Assembly: GCA_021792615.1 (NCBI GenBank)
Contig: JAJYUJ010000002.1
Span: 41,495-105,494, forward strand
DNA from: a bacterium
GTDB taxonomy: Bacteria > JAMCPX01
DNA length: 64,000 nt
Direction of reading: 5' to 3'
The position numbers were made by a program, and so were the translations under genes. This document shows positions 7,769 through 17,741 of the stretch, in pieces. The stretch's first letter is position 1. Each line of letters starts with the position of its first letter. Below the pieces are notes generated by a model. It was not told the DNA's origin, made no database searches, and saw nothing but the letters and a program-made list of their open reading frames with translations.

Positions 7769-8920
7769 TTAGAATTTGCAAAGCGGGGAGTTCGGTGTAG
7801 GTGTACCGTTTTCAGTTACTGCAGCACATCCGCACGTCTGGCCAGTAAAGGTGAACACATATACGTTGTTCGCTTGAATGGTAAGCCTACCACTGGAAGG
7901 ATAACCAGGGCATACACTCGGGTCAAATACAATCGAGGAATAGGTCACGATGACCTTTCCTGAGTATGAACTCGTTCCGGTAGAAGCAGACACACCATAG
8001 GTACCGCCGCCGTCCAGAGTCATAGAGCTAACCGGAATACCTGTCGTTGTCATGGTTATTGAACCGACACCATAGGTACCGAACTTTGAGCTGCCGGAAT
8101 CCATCTCGGACCCGTCACTGAAGGTATATATGAGTTGAGAAGGCGTACCGGTAAAGCTATCGTCAATGTCTATCCATCCTGAAACAGTATAGCTCCCATT
8201 TGGATTGGTGATTGTTGCATTGATATTCGTATGGCCCTTTTCCGTGTAGGTGATGCTTGTTGTACCTGCAATAACACCGGCACCCGTTATTGTTTCACTG
8301 CCGTTTAAACTAACAGCTTCATTTACTCCTGTTGTCGGGTCGTCGAGTGTAAACTTAAGATTATCCGTTTCTGTAAGATCCATATTCCCTAGGGAGGTGT
8401 CATACGTACCTATGACTGTGATCGTTCCGTCGATGGTCATGGTCGAGCCCGAGAAACTGCATATAGCATTATTCCAGGTAACGGTAAAATCAATGTTACC
8501 CGTGCTTGAATTGTCTGTATAGGTCGGCGATGTGCAGGAACCGGATGTTGCGGCTTGCTGAAACATGGACAGGGCATTCACTGTTGCTCCTTTCATGGAC
8601 TGGGGCTTTACAATAACATTTTTACTCCCGATTCCCTTCAACAAAAAGGATAAGGTCGGAATAGTTGCGCTTGTTGATCCGTTTACGGTGGTCGATGTTA
8701 TTGTTGATACATCGCTCGGCGGCGGATTGTCTGCACCTTTCAGTGCCTGGCTTGCAGCGCTGCCAACGTTTTGAACGGTCAGATTTGCAGGCGGTAAAGC
8801 ATTTAAGCCTGATGACACCTGGTTTCCTGACGATCCGCTTGACGTGCTTCCGCATCCAATACCTGCACTGGCTAAACCTATAGCCAGGAGTACTACGGTT
8901 AAGATTTTAATTTTCTTCAT
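7769..8920 (-). CDS. Ser/Thr/Gly-rich lipoprotein, function unknown
   Basis: The N-terminus is a lipoprotein signal (hydrophobic stretch, then AGIGC near residue 23), so the protein is probably lipid-anchored at the cell envelope. The remaining ~360 residues are rich in Ser, Thr, Gly and Asn, with alternating beta-type pattern and segments such as MTIDGTITVIGTY, and a Cys pair near the C-terminus (TCGCAA). I do not recognise a named family. A clear ribosome site AAGGAGG precedes the ATG. It is transcribed alone between its own promoter and terminator. Confidence 0.8.
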   Translation of the reverse strand: MKKIKILTVVLLAIGLASAGIGCGSTSSGSSGNQVSSGLNALPPANLTVQNVGSAASQALKGADNPPPSDVSTITSTTVNGSTSATIPTLSFLLKGIGSKNVIVKPQSMKGATVNALSMFQQAATSGSCTSPTYTDNSSTGNIDFTVTWNNAICSFSGSTMTIDGTITVIGTYDTSLGNMDLTETDNLKFTLDDPTTGVNEAVSLNGSETITGAGVIAGTTSITYTEKGHTNINATITNPNGSYTVSGWIDIDDSFTGTPSQLIYTFSDGSEMDSGSSKFGTYGVGSITMTTTGIPVSSMTLDGGGTYGVSASTGTSSYSGKVIVTYSSIVFDPSVCPGYPSSGRLTIQANNVYVFTFTGQTCGCAAVTENGTPTPNSPLCKF

Positions 8921-8941
8921 AAAACTTCCTCCTTTTTCGTT

Positions 8942-8971
8942 ATAATTCCCATACCCTTATAACTTTGTCAA
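8942..8971 (-). promoter_or_regulatory. Possible promoter of the lipoprotein gene
   Basis: Minus-strand TTGACA (8971-8966), an 18-bp spacer and AATTAT (8947-8942). A partly overlapping dyad TGATC-TT-GATCA lies directly upstream and may be a regulator site. Confidence 0.45.
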
Positions 8972-9058
8972 TGATCAAGATCACACCGTTCCCGCACCCT
9001 GTTTTTTCTTAAAAGCTTGCATTTTATGCATATCTTAATAATACTGAGAAGCAACTTT

Positions 9059-9280
9059 ATGAAACAGTTACGGGAACTCATTGGAAAAGAAGTGGAGGTT
9101 GTAGCCAATGGCATAGTATACAAAGGCGTACTCAAGGATGCGTCCGAGTACGCAATAAGCATACTTTCAATGTCCGGCTGGCTTGAGATTAGTATGTCGT
9201 CTATCAACAGGATCAGTGAGGCCGGAACTCAGGTATTTGAACCAAAATATGTTGACCCGTCATTTTACAAGGACAAATAA
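9059..9280 (+). CDS. Small Sm-like protein
   Basis: A 73-residue protein beginning MKQLRELIGKEVEV. The pattern GKEVEVVANGIVYKGVLKDAS followed by a hydrophobic strand and SMSSINRI fits a short Sm/Hfq-like beta-barrel of the kind seen in many small bacterial proteins, but no diagnostic RNA-binding motif can be shown. The ATG at 9059 is preferred to one at 9017, since the extra 14 residues look non-conserved. It lies 90 bp upstream of pepA and may share its transcript. Confidence 0.6.
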   Translation: MKQLRELIGKEVEVVANGIVYKGVLKDASEYAISILSMSGWLEISMSSINRISEAGTQVFEPKYVDPSFYKDK

Positions 9281-9370
9281 TAATAAAGAGCCGATGACCC
9301 CGCCCTGGCCCACTTCAATAAAAGGGGATAAAAACCAAGGGGGTATTCCTAAAAGGAGGACGAGCTAAAG

Positions 9371-10822
9371 ATGAAGATAGTGCCCGGTGCAGGTGATTAT
9401 AAAAAGGCCGATGCGGAATTAAAGGTATATGGATATTTCAAGGACGATCTTGAAGCACTTTTGAAAGCGCTGGAACCGGATAGTGCCCGGCATATTAAGC
9501 CGCAATTAAAGGACCTCAAAAACGGATTAAGGTTTTTGAATAAACAGGGCACGTGGTATTCATTTTTAAAACTTGATGAAAAACAGAAAACAACGGCAGA
9601 ATCATTCAGGAAATTCGGTGCCGCTCTTGCAAAAGAGGCGGATGCAGTATCCGCAAAAAATGTCGTTGTACTCATGCCTGCGGCGGAAAAAGTAACACCG
9701 GATGATGCTGCCGCTGCTTTGACCGAGGGCATTGTCCTCGGTATGTATACTTATGATGAGCTAAAAACATCGGATAAGAACAACGGTCCCGGATTAAAAT
9801 CCATAGCTGTCTATACGTGCGGGAAAACCAGAATATCACAGAAGGCCATCGATCGCGCACAACGCGTTTCAGAGGCAACCAATGAGGCACGCAGGCTTGC
9901 AGACGCTCCGAGCAATCTGATGACACCGGCTATATTCGCCAGGATAGTGACCGGTAAGGCAAAAAAAGAAGGCATCCGGGTAAAGGTGCTGGAAAGACCT
10001 GTTCTCGAAAAGGCTGGCTGGGGTGCATTCCTCGGGGTTGCCCGCGGGAGTTACGAACCGCCGAAGGTCGTTATTCTCGAATATCATGGCGGCAAAGGAC
10101 AAAAAAAACACGTCATCGTAGGCAAGGGCATTACCTTTGACAGCGGCGGGATATCGATAAAACCAAGCAGCGGTATGGAGGAGATGAAGTTCGATATGGC
10201 AGGGGCTGCTGCGGTTGCCATGACCGTCATCCTTGCGGCAAGATTAAAAATACCGGTAAATCTTGCAGCCGTTATACCGCTTACGGAAAACATGCCGGGA
10301 GGCAAGGCGCAGAAGCCCGGCGATGTCGTGAAAACCCTCTCCGGCAAGACCGTCGAAATTATATCCACGGACGCAGAGGGCAGGTTGATACTTGCGGATG
10401 CCCTGTACTATGCGGTAAAAACATTCAAACCCGAATCCATCATCGACCTTGCAACACTCACCGGCGCATGCGTTGTTGCACTGGGAAGTGAGGCAAGCGG
10501 TATCATGGGGACCGGGGACGGACTTATCGACGAGATCATCGAGGCAGGAGAGCGGAGCGGAGACCGGCTCTGGAAGCTTCCCCTGTGGGATGATTATAAA
10601 GACCTGCTCAAAAGCGATGTCGCGGACATCAGGAATTCAGGCTCGCGCTGGGCAGGCGCTATACAGGGCGGCATATTCCTGAAGGAGTTTGTCGGAGATG
10701 CCCGCTGGGCACACGTCGATATCGCAGGCACCGCCTACCTTGAACGGCCAAAGGCCTATTTTAAAAAAGGAGCGACCGGTGCCGGTGTACGGTTTCTTAT
10801 CAAATTTTTCGAGGAACAATAA
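9371..10822 (+). CDS. pepA: Leucyl aminopeptidase (M17 family)
   Basis: Cytoplasmic di-metal aminopeptidase that releases N-terminal residues from peptides. The C-terminal catalytic domain carries VGKGITFDSGGISIKPS (metal and catalytic Lys), MKFDMAGAAAV, and the signature STDAEGRL near residue 335, where Ser replaces the usual first Asn. Then come ATLTGACVVALG and the C-terminal HVDIAGTAY. Length 483 is typical. A strong AAAAGGAGG precedes the start by 12 nt. It begins a rightward series with cobO and the acyl-CoA mutase. Confidence 0.96.
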   Translation: MKIVPGAGDYKKADAELKVYGYFKDDLEALLKALEPDSARHIKPQLKDLKNGLRFLNKQGTWYSFLKLDEKQKTTAESFRKFGAALAKEADAVSAKNVVVLMPAAEKVTPDDAAAALTEGIVLGMYTYDELKTSDKNNGPGLKSIAVYTCGKTRISQKAIDRAQRVSEATNEARRLADAPSNLMTPAIFARIVTGKAKKEGIRVKVLERPVLEKAGWGAFLGVARGSYEPPKVVILEYHGGKGQKKHVIVGKGITFDSGGISIKPSSGMEEMKFDMAGAAAVAMTVILAARLKIPVNLAAVIPLTENMPGGKAQKPGDVVKTLSGKTVEIISTDAEGRLILADALYYAVKTFKPESIIDLATLTGACVVALGSEASGIMGTGDGLIDEIIEAGERSGDRLWKLPLWDDYKDLLKSDVADIRNSGSRWAGAIQGGIFLKEFVGDARWAHVDIAGTAYLERPKAYFKKGATGAGVRFLIKFFEEQ

Positions 10823-10832
10823 TTGACCTGCT

Positions 10833-11360
10833 ATGGAAGGCCCGGGATTAATTCAGATATATACGGGTAACGGCAAGGGAAAGACCACCGCGTCTTTGGG
10901 CCTGGCATTAAGGGCAGCAGGTCATGGCTACAAGACCATAATAATCCAATTCATGAAGGGTAAGATAGATTACGGGGAGTTAAAGGCACAAAAATTGCTT
11001 GAACCCTATCTTAAGATCGTTCAGGCGGGTGGGCCGCATTTTATAAAAAGGGGCAGCCCCTCTGAACAGGATATAAAGATGGCACATGAAGGTCTTGAAG
11101 AAGCAAAAAGGGCCTTTACGGAAGGGTCCTATAACATCGTTATTCTTGATGAATTGAATGTAGCAATTGACTTCGGGCTTATTACCCTCACCCGGGCACT
11201 TGAACTGATAAAACAAAAACCGCCGGATGTTGAGTTGATCATCACCGGCAGGTATGCACGGCAGGAGATTATAGATATCGCGGACCTTGTGACCGAGATG
11301 AGAGAGATAAAGCATTATTACCAAAAGGGAGTGCAGGCACGGGATGGCATCGAAAAGTAA
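10833..11360 (+). CDS. cobO: Cob(I)alamin adenosyltransferase (CobO/BtuR type)
   Basis: Transfers the adenosyl group of ATP to cob(I)alamin, giving coenzyme B12. The P-loop [21 protein letters not shown] sits at the N-terminus. Later motifs are [14 protein letters not shown] and the ELIITGRYA strand, all typical of the BtuR/CobO family (175 residues). It starts 10 bp after pepA, and its last 17 bases overlap the mutase gene that needs the cofactor, so the two are likely translationally coupled. Confidence 0.95.
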   Translation: MEGPGLIQIYTGNGKGKTTASLGLALRAAGHGYKTIIIQFMKGKIDYGELKAQKLLEPYLKIVQAGGPHFIKRGSPSEQDIKMAHEGLEEAKRAFTEGSYNIVILDELNVAIDFGLITLTRALELIKQKPPDVELIITGRYARQEIIDIADLVTEMREIKHYYQKGVQARDGIEK

Positions 11361-12978
11361 ACCTATAGACAAGGAAAAATATTCAGGTAAAAGGCTCAAG
11401 CGGTATTCGACCATCTCCGATAAAGAGCTTGATTCTATCTATACACCGGAGGATACCGCCGGTTTTGATTATAACGATAAACTCGGCATGCCCGGCGAAT
11501 ACCCGTTTACGCGCGGCGTTTACGATACCATGTACCGGGGAAGGCTCTGGACCATGAGGCAGTTCTCCGGATTTGGCACTGCCGAAGAAACAAACAAAAG
11601 ATTTAAGTATTTGCTGTCGCATGGACAAACAGGCCTGTCCGTCGCATTTCATATGCCAACCATCATGGGATACGATTCAGACCACCCGCGCTCTGCAGGA
11701 GAGGTGGGTAAATGCGGGGTTTCCATAGATACGCTTCAGGATATGGAGGTGCTTTTTGAAGGCATTCCTCTTGATAAGATCACGACATCCATGACGATCA
11801 ACGCACCTGCCATCGTACTGCTTTCGATGTATATAGCTGTTGCCGAAAAACAGGGGGTCAGCCCGGATGTCATCAGCGGCACTATCCAGAACGACATTCT
11901 CAAAGAGTATATAGCCCAGAAATCATGGATATACCCTCCCGAGCCGTCCATGCGTATCATTACCGACATATTCGAGTACTGCACCCGGCATGTGCCTCGA
12001 TGGAACACCATCAGTATCAGCGGCTACCATATACGGGAGGCCGGGTCAACCGCAGTCCAGGAACTTGCGTTCACGCTCGCGGACGGTATTGCCTATGTTC
12101 AGGCAGGCAGGGAACGCGGATTGGATGTGGATAGTTTTGCACCCCGGCTTTCTTTCTTTTTCGATGCACATAATGACTTCTTTGAAGAAATAGCGAAGTT
12201 CCGCGCAGCACGCAGGATGTGGGCAAAGATCATGAAAGAAAGGTTTCATGCAAAGAAAGAAGAATCCCTGCGATTGAGATTTCATACCCAGACAGCAGGG
12301 TGCAGCCTTGTTGCGCAGCAGCCCATGAATAATATTGTCCGCGTTACGCTCCAGGCGCTTGCCGCTGTGCTCGGGGGAACACAATCGCTGCACACCAATT
12401 CAATGGATGAAACACTTGCACTTCCCACGGAGCAGGCAGTGACCGTTGCACTCCGAACCCAGCAGATCATTGCCGGGGAGAGCGGTGTTGCAAATGTCAT
12501 AGATCCGCTCGGCGGCTCGTACTTCGTGGAAAGACTCACCGATGAAATGGAGCAGGAGGCATGGGATTATATCAATAAGATCGACCGGATGGGCGGGATT
12601 ATACCAGCGATAGAAAAGGGCTACCCTCAGATGGAAATAGCGGACGCGGCCTACCGGTACCAGAAACAGATAGATAATTCACAGAAGGTCGTTGTCGGCG
12701 TCAATATGTACAAGATGCAGGAGAAAGAAACAATTCCAACGCTGACGATCTCTCCGCAGGTTGAGCAAAACCAGATAGAAAAGACCCGGCGCATAAAATC
12801 AACGAGGGACACTGGCCGCGTCAGGACTTCGCTTGACCGGTTAATGCTTGCTGCAAAGGGCAGGGACAACCTTATGCCGTTTGTGCTCGAAGCTGTTAAG
12901 GCGTATGCTTCCATCGGAGAGATCATGGACGTTATGAGAGCGGTCTTCGGAGAGTACAGGGACCCGGCGCTTTTTTAA
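11344..12978 (+). CDS. icmA: B12-dependent acyl-CoA mutase large subunit, isobutyryl-CoA-mutase-like
   Basis: Large (substrate-binding TIM-barrel) subunit of the methylmalonyl-CoA mutase family, 544 residues, ending before any B12-binding domain. Two substrate-determining positions differ from methylmalonyl-CoA mutase. The RQYAGF tyrosine is Phe (TMRQFSGFG), and the arginine of the EYIAR or MVRNTYI segment is Gln ([15 protein letters not shown]). Phe plus Gln is the pattern of isobutyryl-CoA mutase, which interconverts isobutyryl-CoA and butyryl-CoA. Other family motifs are intact ([34 protein letters not shown]). No small subunit is visible in the window. Coupled to cobO. Without assay the substrate remains inferred, and other acyl-CoA mutases are possible. 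Confidence 0.88.
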   Translation: MASKSKPIDKEKYSGKRLKRYSTISDKELDSIYTPEDTAGFDYNDKLGMPGEYPFTRGVYDTMYRGRLWTMRQFSGFGTAEETNKRFKYLLSHGQTGLSVAFHMPTIMGYDSDHPRSAGEVGKCGVSIDTLQDMEVLFEGIPLDKITTSMTINAPAIVLLSMYIAVAEKQGVSPDVISGTIQNDILKEYIAQKSWIYPPEPSMRIITDIFEYCTRHVPRWNTISISGYHIREAGSTAVQELAFTLADGIAYVQAGRERGLDVDSFAPRLSFFFDAHNDFFEEIAKFRAARRMWAKIMKERFHAKKEESLRLRFHTQTAGCSLVAQQPMNNIVRVTLQALAAVLGGTQSLHTNSMDETLALPTEQAVTVALRTQQIIAGESGVANVIDPLGGSYFVERLTDEMEQEAWDYINKIDRMGGIIPAIEKGYPQMEIADAAYRYQKQIDNSQKVVVGVNMYKMQEKETIPTLTISPQVEQNQIEKTRRIKSTRDTGRVRTSLDRLMLAAKGRDNLMPFVLEAVKAYASIGEIMDVMRAVFGEYRDPALF

Positions 12979-12993
12979 ACGGCGATTACCGTT

Positions 12994-13941
12994 TCAGGTG
13001 TTGTAGGACTTGCTGTCGAAAAGGGATATCTTGTTTCTTCCGGTGTTTTTCGAAATGTATAAGGCTTCATCCGCTGATTTCAAAAAATCACTTATACTGT
13101 TGATGGCTGATTCGGGCAGGTACGCTATACCGATTGAGCAGGAAACACTCTTAATCTTTCCGCATATATCGGTAGCGGCATATTCCCGTATTTTGTTCAG
13201 ATACCTCTGAGCAACCGCAACTGCCCCGGTTTTGTCCGTTTCCGGCAGCATGGTGATAAATTCATCGCCGCCGTACCGGGCACACACATCCATCCTCCTC
13301 AGCCCTGTCGTGAGTATCCTCGAAACAACCGTTAAAACCCTGTCACCCACGGGATGCCCGCATTTGTCATTGATGGATTTAAAATGATCCATATCGATCA
13401 TCAGCAGGGACAGCGTCCTGTTGTACCGTTTCAATCTCTCGAATTCTTTTTCCAGTGCATTTACAAAAAATCTTCTGTTGTAAAGTCCGGTCAAAGGATC
13501 GATGTTGGAAAGCGTTTCAAGCACCTGAAGTTTCTTCTGTGCTGCCACAAGCTCGTCCTGAAGTATTTTTATTTTGAGATTGGATTTTACGCTCGCAATC
13601 AACTCGATAGGGGTAAATGGTTTTGTCACATAGTCCTGGGCGCCCTCTTCAAGGATATGAAACTTATTGTTCAGTTCTTTTTTATTTGCGACGACGAGAA
13701 CGGGTATTGCATTGAGGTCCTGATGTGATTTCTTCAACTTAAGGAACTTGAACCCATCGGATTCCGGCATAAACAGATCGCATATTACAATGTCCGGTCG
13801 GCTGGAAACCATCTCTTTAAAACCGGCAAGACCGTCACTCGCTTCATAAAACATATCGAACAGCCCGGCATCGGTCAGCACGGATCTGATCTGTTTCCTT
13901 GTTGCAGCAGAATCATCAATAATAAGTATACTTCTCCGCAT
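12994..13941 (-). CDS. Response regulator with diguanylate cyclase output
   Basis: PleD-like two-domain protein. An N-terminal REC domain (about residues 3-120) has acidic residues IIDDS, phospho-acceptor D in VICDLFMPESDG and Lys in VTKPF. A short coiled-coil linker leads to a GGDEF domain (about 155-310) with an intact active site RYGGDEF and an inhibitory RxxD site (RRMD) five residues before it. It should make cyclic di-GMP when phosphorylated. It is convergent with the mutase gene and alone on its strand; no cognate kinase is adjacent. The start could be the ATG at 13941 or a GTG at 13950; neither has a strong ribosome site. Confidence 0.93.
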   Translation of the reverse strand: MRRSILIIDDSAATRKQIRSVLTDAGLFDMFYEASDGLAGFKEMVSSRPDIVICDLFMPESDGFKFLKLKKSHQDLNAIPVLVVANKKELNNKFHILEEGAQDYVTKPFTPIELIASVKSNLKIKILQDELVAAQKKLQVLETLSNIDPLTGLYNRRFFVNALEKEFERLKRYNRTLSLLMIDMDHFKSINDKCGHPVGDRVLTVVSRILTTGLRRMDVCARYGGDEFITMLPETDKTGAVAVAQRYLNKIREYAATDICGKIKSVSCSIGIAYLPESAINSISDFLKSADEALYISKNTGRNKISLFDSKSYNT

Positions 13942-14039
13942 TACACACACTCATGGCAAAAACAAGCGCAGATGTCAAGGATTTCAGCGCCTGTTTTAAA
14001 GTTTTGAACGGCGCACTTGTTTATTTTTAAACACAACGC

Positions 14040-14520
14040 TGTCTGTAGAACAGCGCGGGGATTTTTTTTGTTCAATCGGAAGCACCGGTATCCCGAAACC
14101 GCATTACCTGTCCATGACCATGATCCTGAACGGTATTTGGAGAACAGGTGTTTGTTTATCTGTATGAGAAAGACCGTTGCATGGGCGCCATTCAGTCGCT
14201 GGTGTCTCTGTACTTATGATTGACCCTCTGCGTAAAAATTATCCGTCAAACAAAACCTGTCTGCAAGGGCGTGGCTGTTGGGTGTATATGTTTTCCCGTA
14301 TATCGCAAGTGCAGGGCCACCGTTTCCCCTGCCGAGGTCACCGAAGCAGGCATCGTATGTTTTGTTTTCGCGGATGATGAACACGGCATGCTTGAGTTTG
14401 CTCCACTGAAAATTGGTGTTTTGCTCCCATGCGTACGGGCAGTTGTTTGCAGCCACCCGAATAGTTGTCGTGCTTATCCTGCGATCACAAATATATTGTC
14501 AAACGGAATCCAGAAATGAT
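14040..14520 (-). pseudogene. Decayed phosphoesterase-family gene, N-terminal region
   Basis: Reading leftward, the segment to 14214 encodes recognisable N-terminal phosphoesterase motifs: HAVFIIRENKTYDACFGDLG, RGNGGPALAIYG, TPNSHALADRFCLTDNFY. After an in-frame TAA at 14214, homology-like sequence continues (LNGAHAT) for about 150 bp before it fades. No start with a ribosome site is seen and there is no C-terminal half. This is the same superfamily as the gene at the left window edge. I infer an inactivated paralogue. It accounts for most of the 650-bp gap before the ROK kinase. Confidence 0.65.
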
Positions 14521-14607
14521 AGCAGTAAAACAGAAGGGTGCATGAAACAAGCGGTACGCTATAACAGAGTTTTAAAATAAAAAGTTTCCATTCTACAGGA
14601 ACGAGAG

Positions 14608-15591
14608 ATGACGGAAAACAATTGGACAGTCGGTATTGATATTGGTGCAACAAAAATCGAGGTAGCCGGTATCGATAGAAACGGCAACGTCCTCCACCAT
14701 ATCAGGCGTAAAACGAACACCGGCTCAAGCGCCGAAGCCATAGAGTCCGGGACAGCGGACGCGGTACGGGAACTCATGAGAACGATTGGTACAAGGCCCG
14801 TGGCTGCCGGTGTCGGCATGGCCGGACAGATCGATCCTTTGCAGGGTGTGGTTGTTTTTTCGCCCAACCTGGACTGGCATAATGTGCCGCTCCGGAAAGG
14901 ACTTGCCGCAAAACTGGGGATGCCTGTTGCTGTCACGAATGATGTTCGCGCTGCAACATGGGGCGAATGGCTCTATGGGGCAGGCAGGGGATATGATGAT
15001 ATGGTGTGTGTTTTTGTCGGTACCGGTATCGGCGGAGGTGTTGTCAGCCATGGAGCCATGCTTACGGGATGCAGCAACACCGCGGGAGAGATAGGACATA
15101 TAACGATCGATATCAACGGCCCGGTCTGCACGTGCCGCAACAAAGGATGCCTCGAGGCATTGGCAGGCGGGTGGGCAATAGCACGGGATGCACAGAACGC
15201 GGTTGCGGACAATCCGGTTGCTGGCACTGCGATGCTGGAGCTTGCAGACGGAGACCCCAAAAACATAACGGCAAAGGTCGTGGCAATGGCTGCACAGAAG
15301 GGAGACGCTCTTGCTCTGCAGCTCGTTGAACGCGTATCCGGAGCACTTGTTGCCGGCGCGGTCAGTCTTGTACATGCGTTTAACCCATGCCTTCTGGTTT
15401 TTGGCGGAGGCGTTATAGAAGGTCTGCCCGGGCTTGTCGGCAGCATAGATTACGGCATACGCAGCCGTGCACTCGGTGCCGCAATAATAAACCTTAAGGT
15501 TGTCCGCTCGCAACTTCACAGCCACGCAGGGGTTATAGGGGCCGCGGCATTTGCAAATCATTCATTCAGAGACAAAGGAGATACAGTATGA
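14608..15591 (+). CDS. ROK-family sugar kinase, probable glucokinase
   Basis: The N-terminal ATP-binding motif [15 protein letters not shown] is typical of ROK proteins. Further signatures are [20 protein letters not shown] (catalytic Asp region), GTGIGGGVV, the GEIGH histidine and the zinc motif [15 protein letters not shown]. There is no N-terminal HTH, so it is a kinase and not a repressor; the 327-residue length fits. It phosphorylates a hexose, most likely glucose, in the cytoplasm. Its stop overlaps the transketolase start by 4 bp (ATGA), indicating one operon; pgi lies further along the same strand. Confidence 0.9.
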   Translation: MTENNWTVGIDIGATKIEVAGIDRNGNVLHHIRRKTNTGSSAEAIESGTADAVRELMRTIGTRPVAAGVGMAGQIDPLQGVVVFSPNLDWHNVPLRKGLAAKLGMPVAVTNDVRAATWGEWLYGAGRGYDDMVCVFVGTGIGGGVVSHGAMLTGCSNTAGEIGHITIDINGPVCTCRNKGCLEALAGGWAIARDAQNAVADNPVAGTAMLELADGDPKNITAKVVAMAAQKGDALALQLVERVSGALVAGAVSLVHAFNPCLLVFGGGVIEGLPGLVGSIDYGIRSRALGAAIINLKVVRSQLHSHAGVIGAAAFANHSFRDKGDTV

Positions 15592-17678
15592 GGAAGAAAA
15601 AGCTTTCGACGGGATTTTCCAAGATTGACGAGTTGTGTATAAACACGATCCGTTTCCTCTCAATAGACGCAATAGAAAAGGCAAACAGCGGGCATCCCGG
15701 CATGGTGATGGGAGCGGCCCCCATGGCTTATACCCTCTGGACAGGCTTCCTGAAACACAACCCTGCAAATCCTGGCTGGTTCGACAGAGACAGATTCATT
15801 CTGTCTGCAGGGCACGGCTCAATGCTTTTATACAGTCTGCTTCACCTTACCGGTTATGGGGTTTCGCTCGATCAGATTAAACAGTTCAGGCAATGGGGCA
15901 GCATAACCCCCGGACACCCGGAACGCGGCATTGTGCCCGGTGTCGAGGTGACGACCGGTCCTCTTGGCCAGGGGTTTGCAAATGGGGTCGGAATGGCGAT
16001 TGCGGAGGCATACCTTGCATCGCGCTACAACCGTCCAGGGTTTAAGATCATAGACCATTACACCTATGCAATCGTGAGCGACGGTGATTTGATGGAAGGG
16101 GTGACGTCTGAAGCAGCATCCCTTGCTGGTCATCTTGGACTGGGTAAATTGATATACCTTTATGACGACAACCGGATTTCTCTTGCCTCTTCGACGGATA
16201 TCACCTTCACGGAAAACCGGAAAAAGCGCTTTGAGGCATACGGCTGGCACACGCAGACGGTAAAAGACGGGAATGATACCGGCGCCATGAAAGCAGCTAT
16301 CCGTGCTGCAAAAAACGAAAAAGACCGGCCATCCATACTGCTCATAAGAACGCATATAGGATACGGCGCACCAAAAAAACAGGACACATTCGAAGCACAC
16401 GGGGCACCCCTCGGTAAAGAAGAAACAGCAATGGCCAAGAAGCGTCTGAACTGGCCGGTAGAACCTGATTTCTACATACCGGAGCAGGCGCTCGGACATT
16501 TCAGAAAGGCACAAGCATCGGGTAAAAAAGCCGAAGCTGATTGGGAATCGAAATTCCGTGCATACGCAAAATCGTTTCCCGGACTTGCCGAAGAGCTTCT
16601 TCTCTTAAAAGACGGCGGATTGCCGGAAGGCTGGGACAAGAACATCCCTGTATACCCGGCGGACGCAAAAGGTATGGCCACGCGTGTGGTGTCCGGAAAG
16701 GTCCTGAACGCACTTGCACCGGCGCTACCCCATTTGATAGGCGGTTCGTGCGATCTGAACCCGTCTACCCATACGGCTTTGAAAGATATGGGTGATTTCG
16801 GTAATCCGAAAAATATTCATGAAGACCGGCAGGGTTCTGTCGGCACCTCATGGAGTTTTAACGGCAGGAACATCCACTTCGGAGTACGGGAACATGCCAT
16901 GGGCGCAATGCTCAACGGTATGGCAGCGCACCGGGGTGTTCTGCCGTTCGGTTCCACGTTTTTGATCTTTTCGGACTACATGCGGCCTGCGATCCGTCTT
17001 GCAGCCTTGATGGGTCTCAAGGTTATTTATGTTTTTACCCATGACAGTATCAGTGTGGGAGAGGACGGGCCCACACACCAGCCCGTAGAGCAGCTCACCA
17101 GCCTGAGGGCTATTCCGGATCTGATCATCATACGGCCCGGTGATGCGAATGAAACGGCTGCGGCATGGCGCGTTGCAGTCGAAACAAAAGACCGTCCGGT
17201 CGCACTGATTCTCACGCGTCAGAATGTTCCCACGTTCGACCGCCTGAAAACCGCAGGCGCTGACGGACTGAAAAAAGGGGCATACATATTGTCGGATCCG
17301 GAAAACGGACGTCCGGACATACTCATCATAGCAAGCGGGTCGGAGGTCAGCCTGGCAATGGATGCGGGGCAGAAGCTGGAACGTGAACATGGTATCAAGG
17401 TCAGGATCGTATCAATGCCGAGCTGGGAGCTGTTCGAAGAACAATCACCCGGATATAAAGACTCCGTGCTGCCCCATGAAATCACCGCGAGACTCACGAT
17501 CGAAGCAGGCTCCACCCATGGCTGGCTCAGATATGCCGGAGAGAAAGGAGGATCCATTGGAATCGACAAATTTGGTGCATCCGCCCCGGGAGGTATCGTC
17601 ATGAGGGAATACGGCTTTACCGTGGACAATGTCTGTACGCAGGCTATCGGGATCCTAAGACGGACACAGCAGTCGTGA
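15588..17678 (+). CDS. tkt: Transketolase
   Basis: Thiamine-diphosphate enzyme of the pentose-phosphate pathway; full length at 696 residues. The N-terminal domain has [17 protein letters not shown] and [18 protein letters not shown]. The ThDP site contains [20 protein letters not shown] and the Pyr domain has [10 protein letters not shown] and [16 protein letters not shown]. The C-terminal domain ([14 protein letters not shown]) is present. It is coupled to the ROK kinase by a 4-bp overlap. Together with rpe and pgi it covers much of the non-oxidative sugar-phosphate interconversion. Confidence 0.97.
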   Translation: MRKKKLSTGFSKIDELCINTIRFLSIDAIEKANSGHPGMVMGAAPMAYTLWTGFLKHNPANPGWFDRDRFILSAGHGSMLLYSLLHLTGYGVSLDQIKQFRQWGSITPGHPERGIVPGVEVTTGPLGQGFANGVGMAIAEAYLASRYNRPGFKIIDHYTYAIVSDGDLMEGVTSEAASLAGHLGLGKLIYLYDDNRISLASSTDITFTENRKKRFEAYGWHTQTVKDGNDTGAMKAAIRAAKNEKDRPSILLIRTHIGYGAPKKQDTFEAHGAPLGKEETAMAKKRLNWPVEPDFYIPEQALGHFRKAQASGKKAEADWESKFRAYAKSFPGLAEELLLLKDGGLPEGWDKNIPVYPADAKGMATRVVSGKVLNALAPALPHLIGGSCDLNPSTHTALKDMGDFGNPKNIHEDRQGSVGTSWSFNGRNIHFGVREHAMGAMLNGMAAHRGVLPFGSTFLIFSDYMRPAIRLAALMGLKVIYVFTHDSISVGEDGPTHQPVEQLTSLRAIPDLIIIRPGDANETAAAWRVAVETKDRPVALILTRQNVPTFDRLKTAGADGLKKGAYILSDPENGRPDILIIASGSEVSLAMDAGQKLEREHGIKVRIVSMPSWELFEEQSPGYKDSVLPHEITARLTIEAGSTHGWLRYAGEKGGSIGIDKFGASAPGGIVMREYGFTVDNVCTQAIGILRRTQQS

Positions 17679-17741
17679 CACCCTGGAAGAGACAGGTGGA
17701 CTTTGGTTACAGGCAGGAAAGATCGTACAGAATGAACCCTT

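Noticed and set aside
12970-13000. Bidirectional terminator between the mutase and the GGDEF gene
   Set aside because: A short AAACGG/CCGTTT stem exists but neither side has a following T-run.
14725-15561. A 278-codon minus-strand open frame
   Set aside because: Antisense of the ROK kinase; no homology and no start signal.
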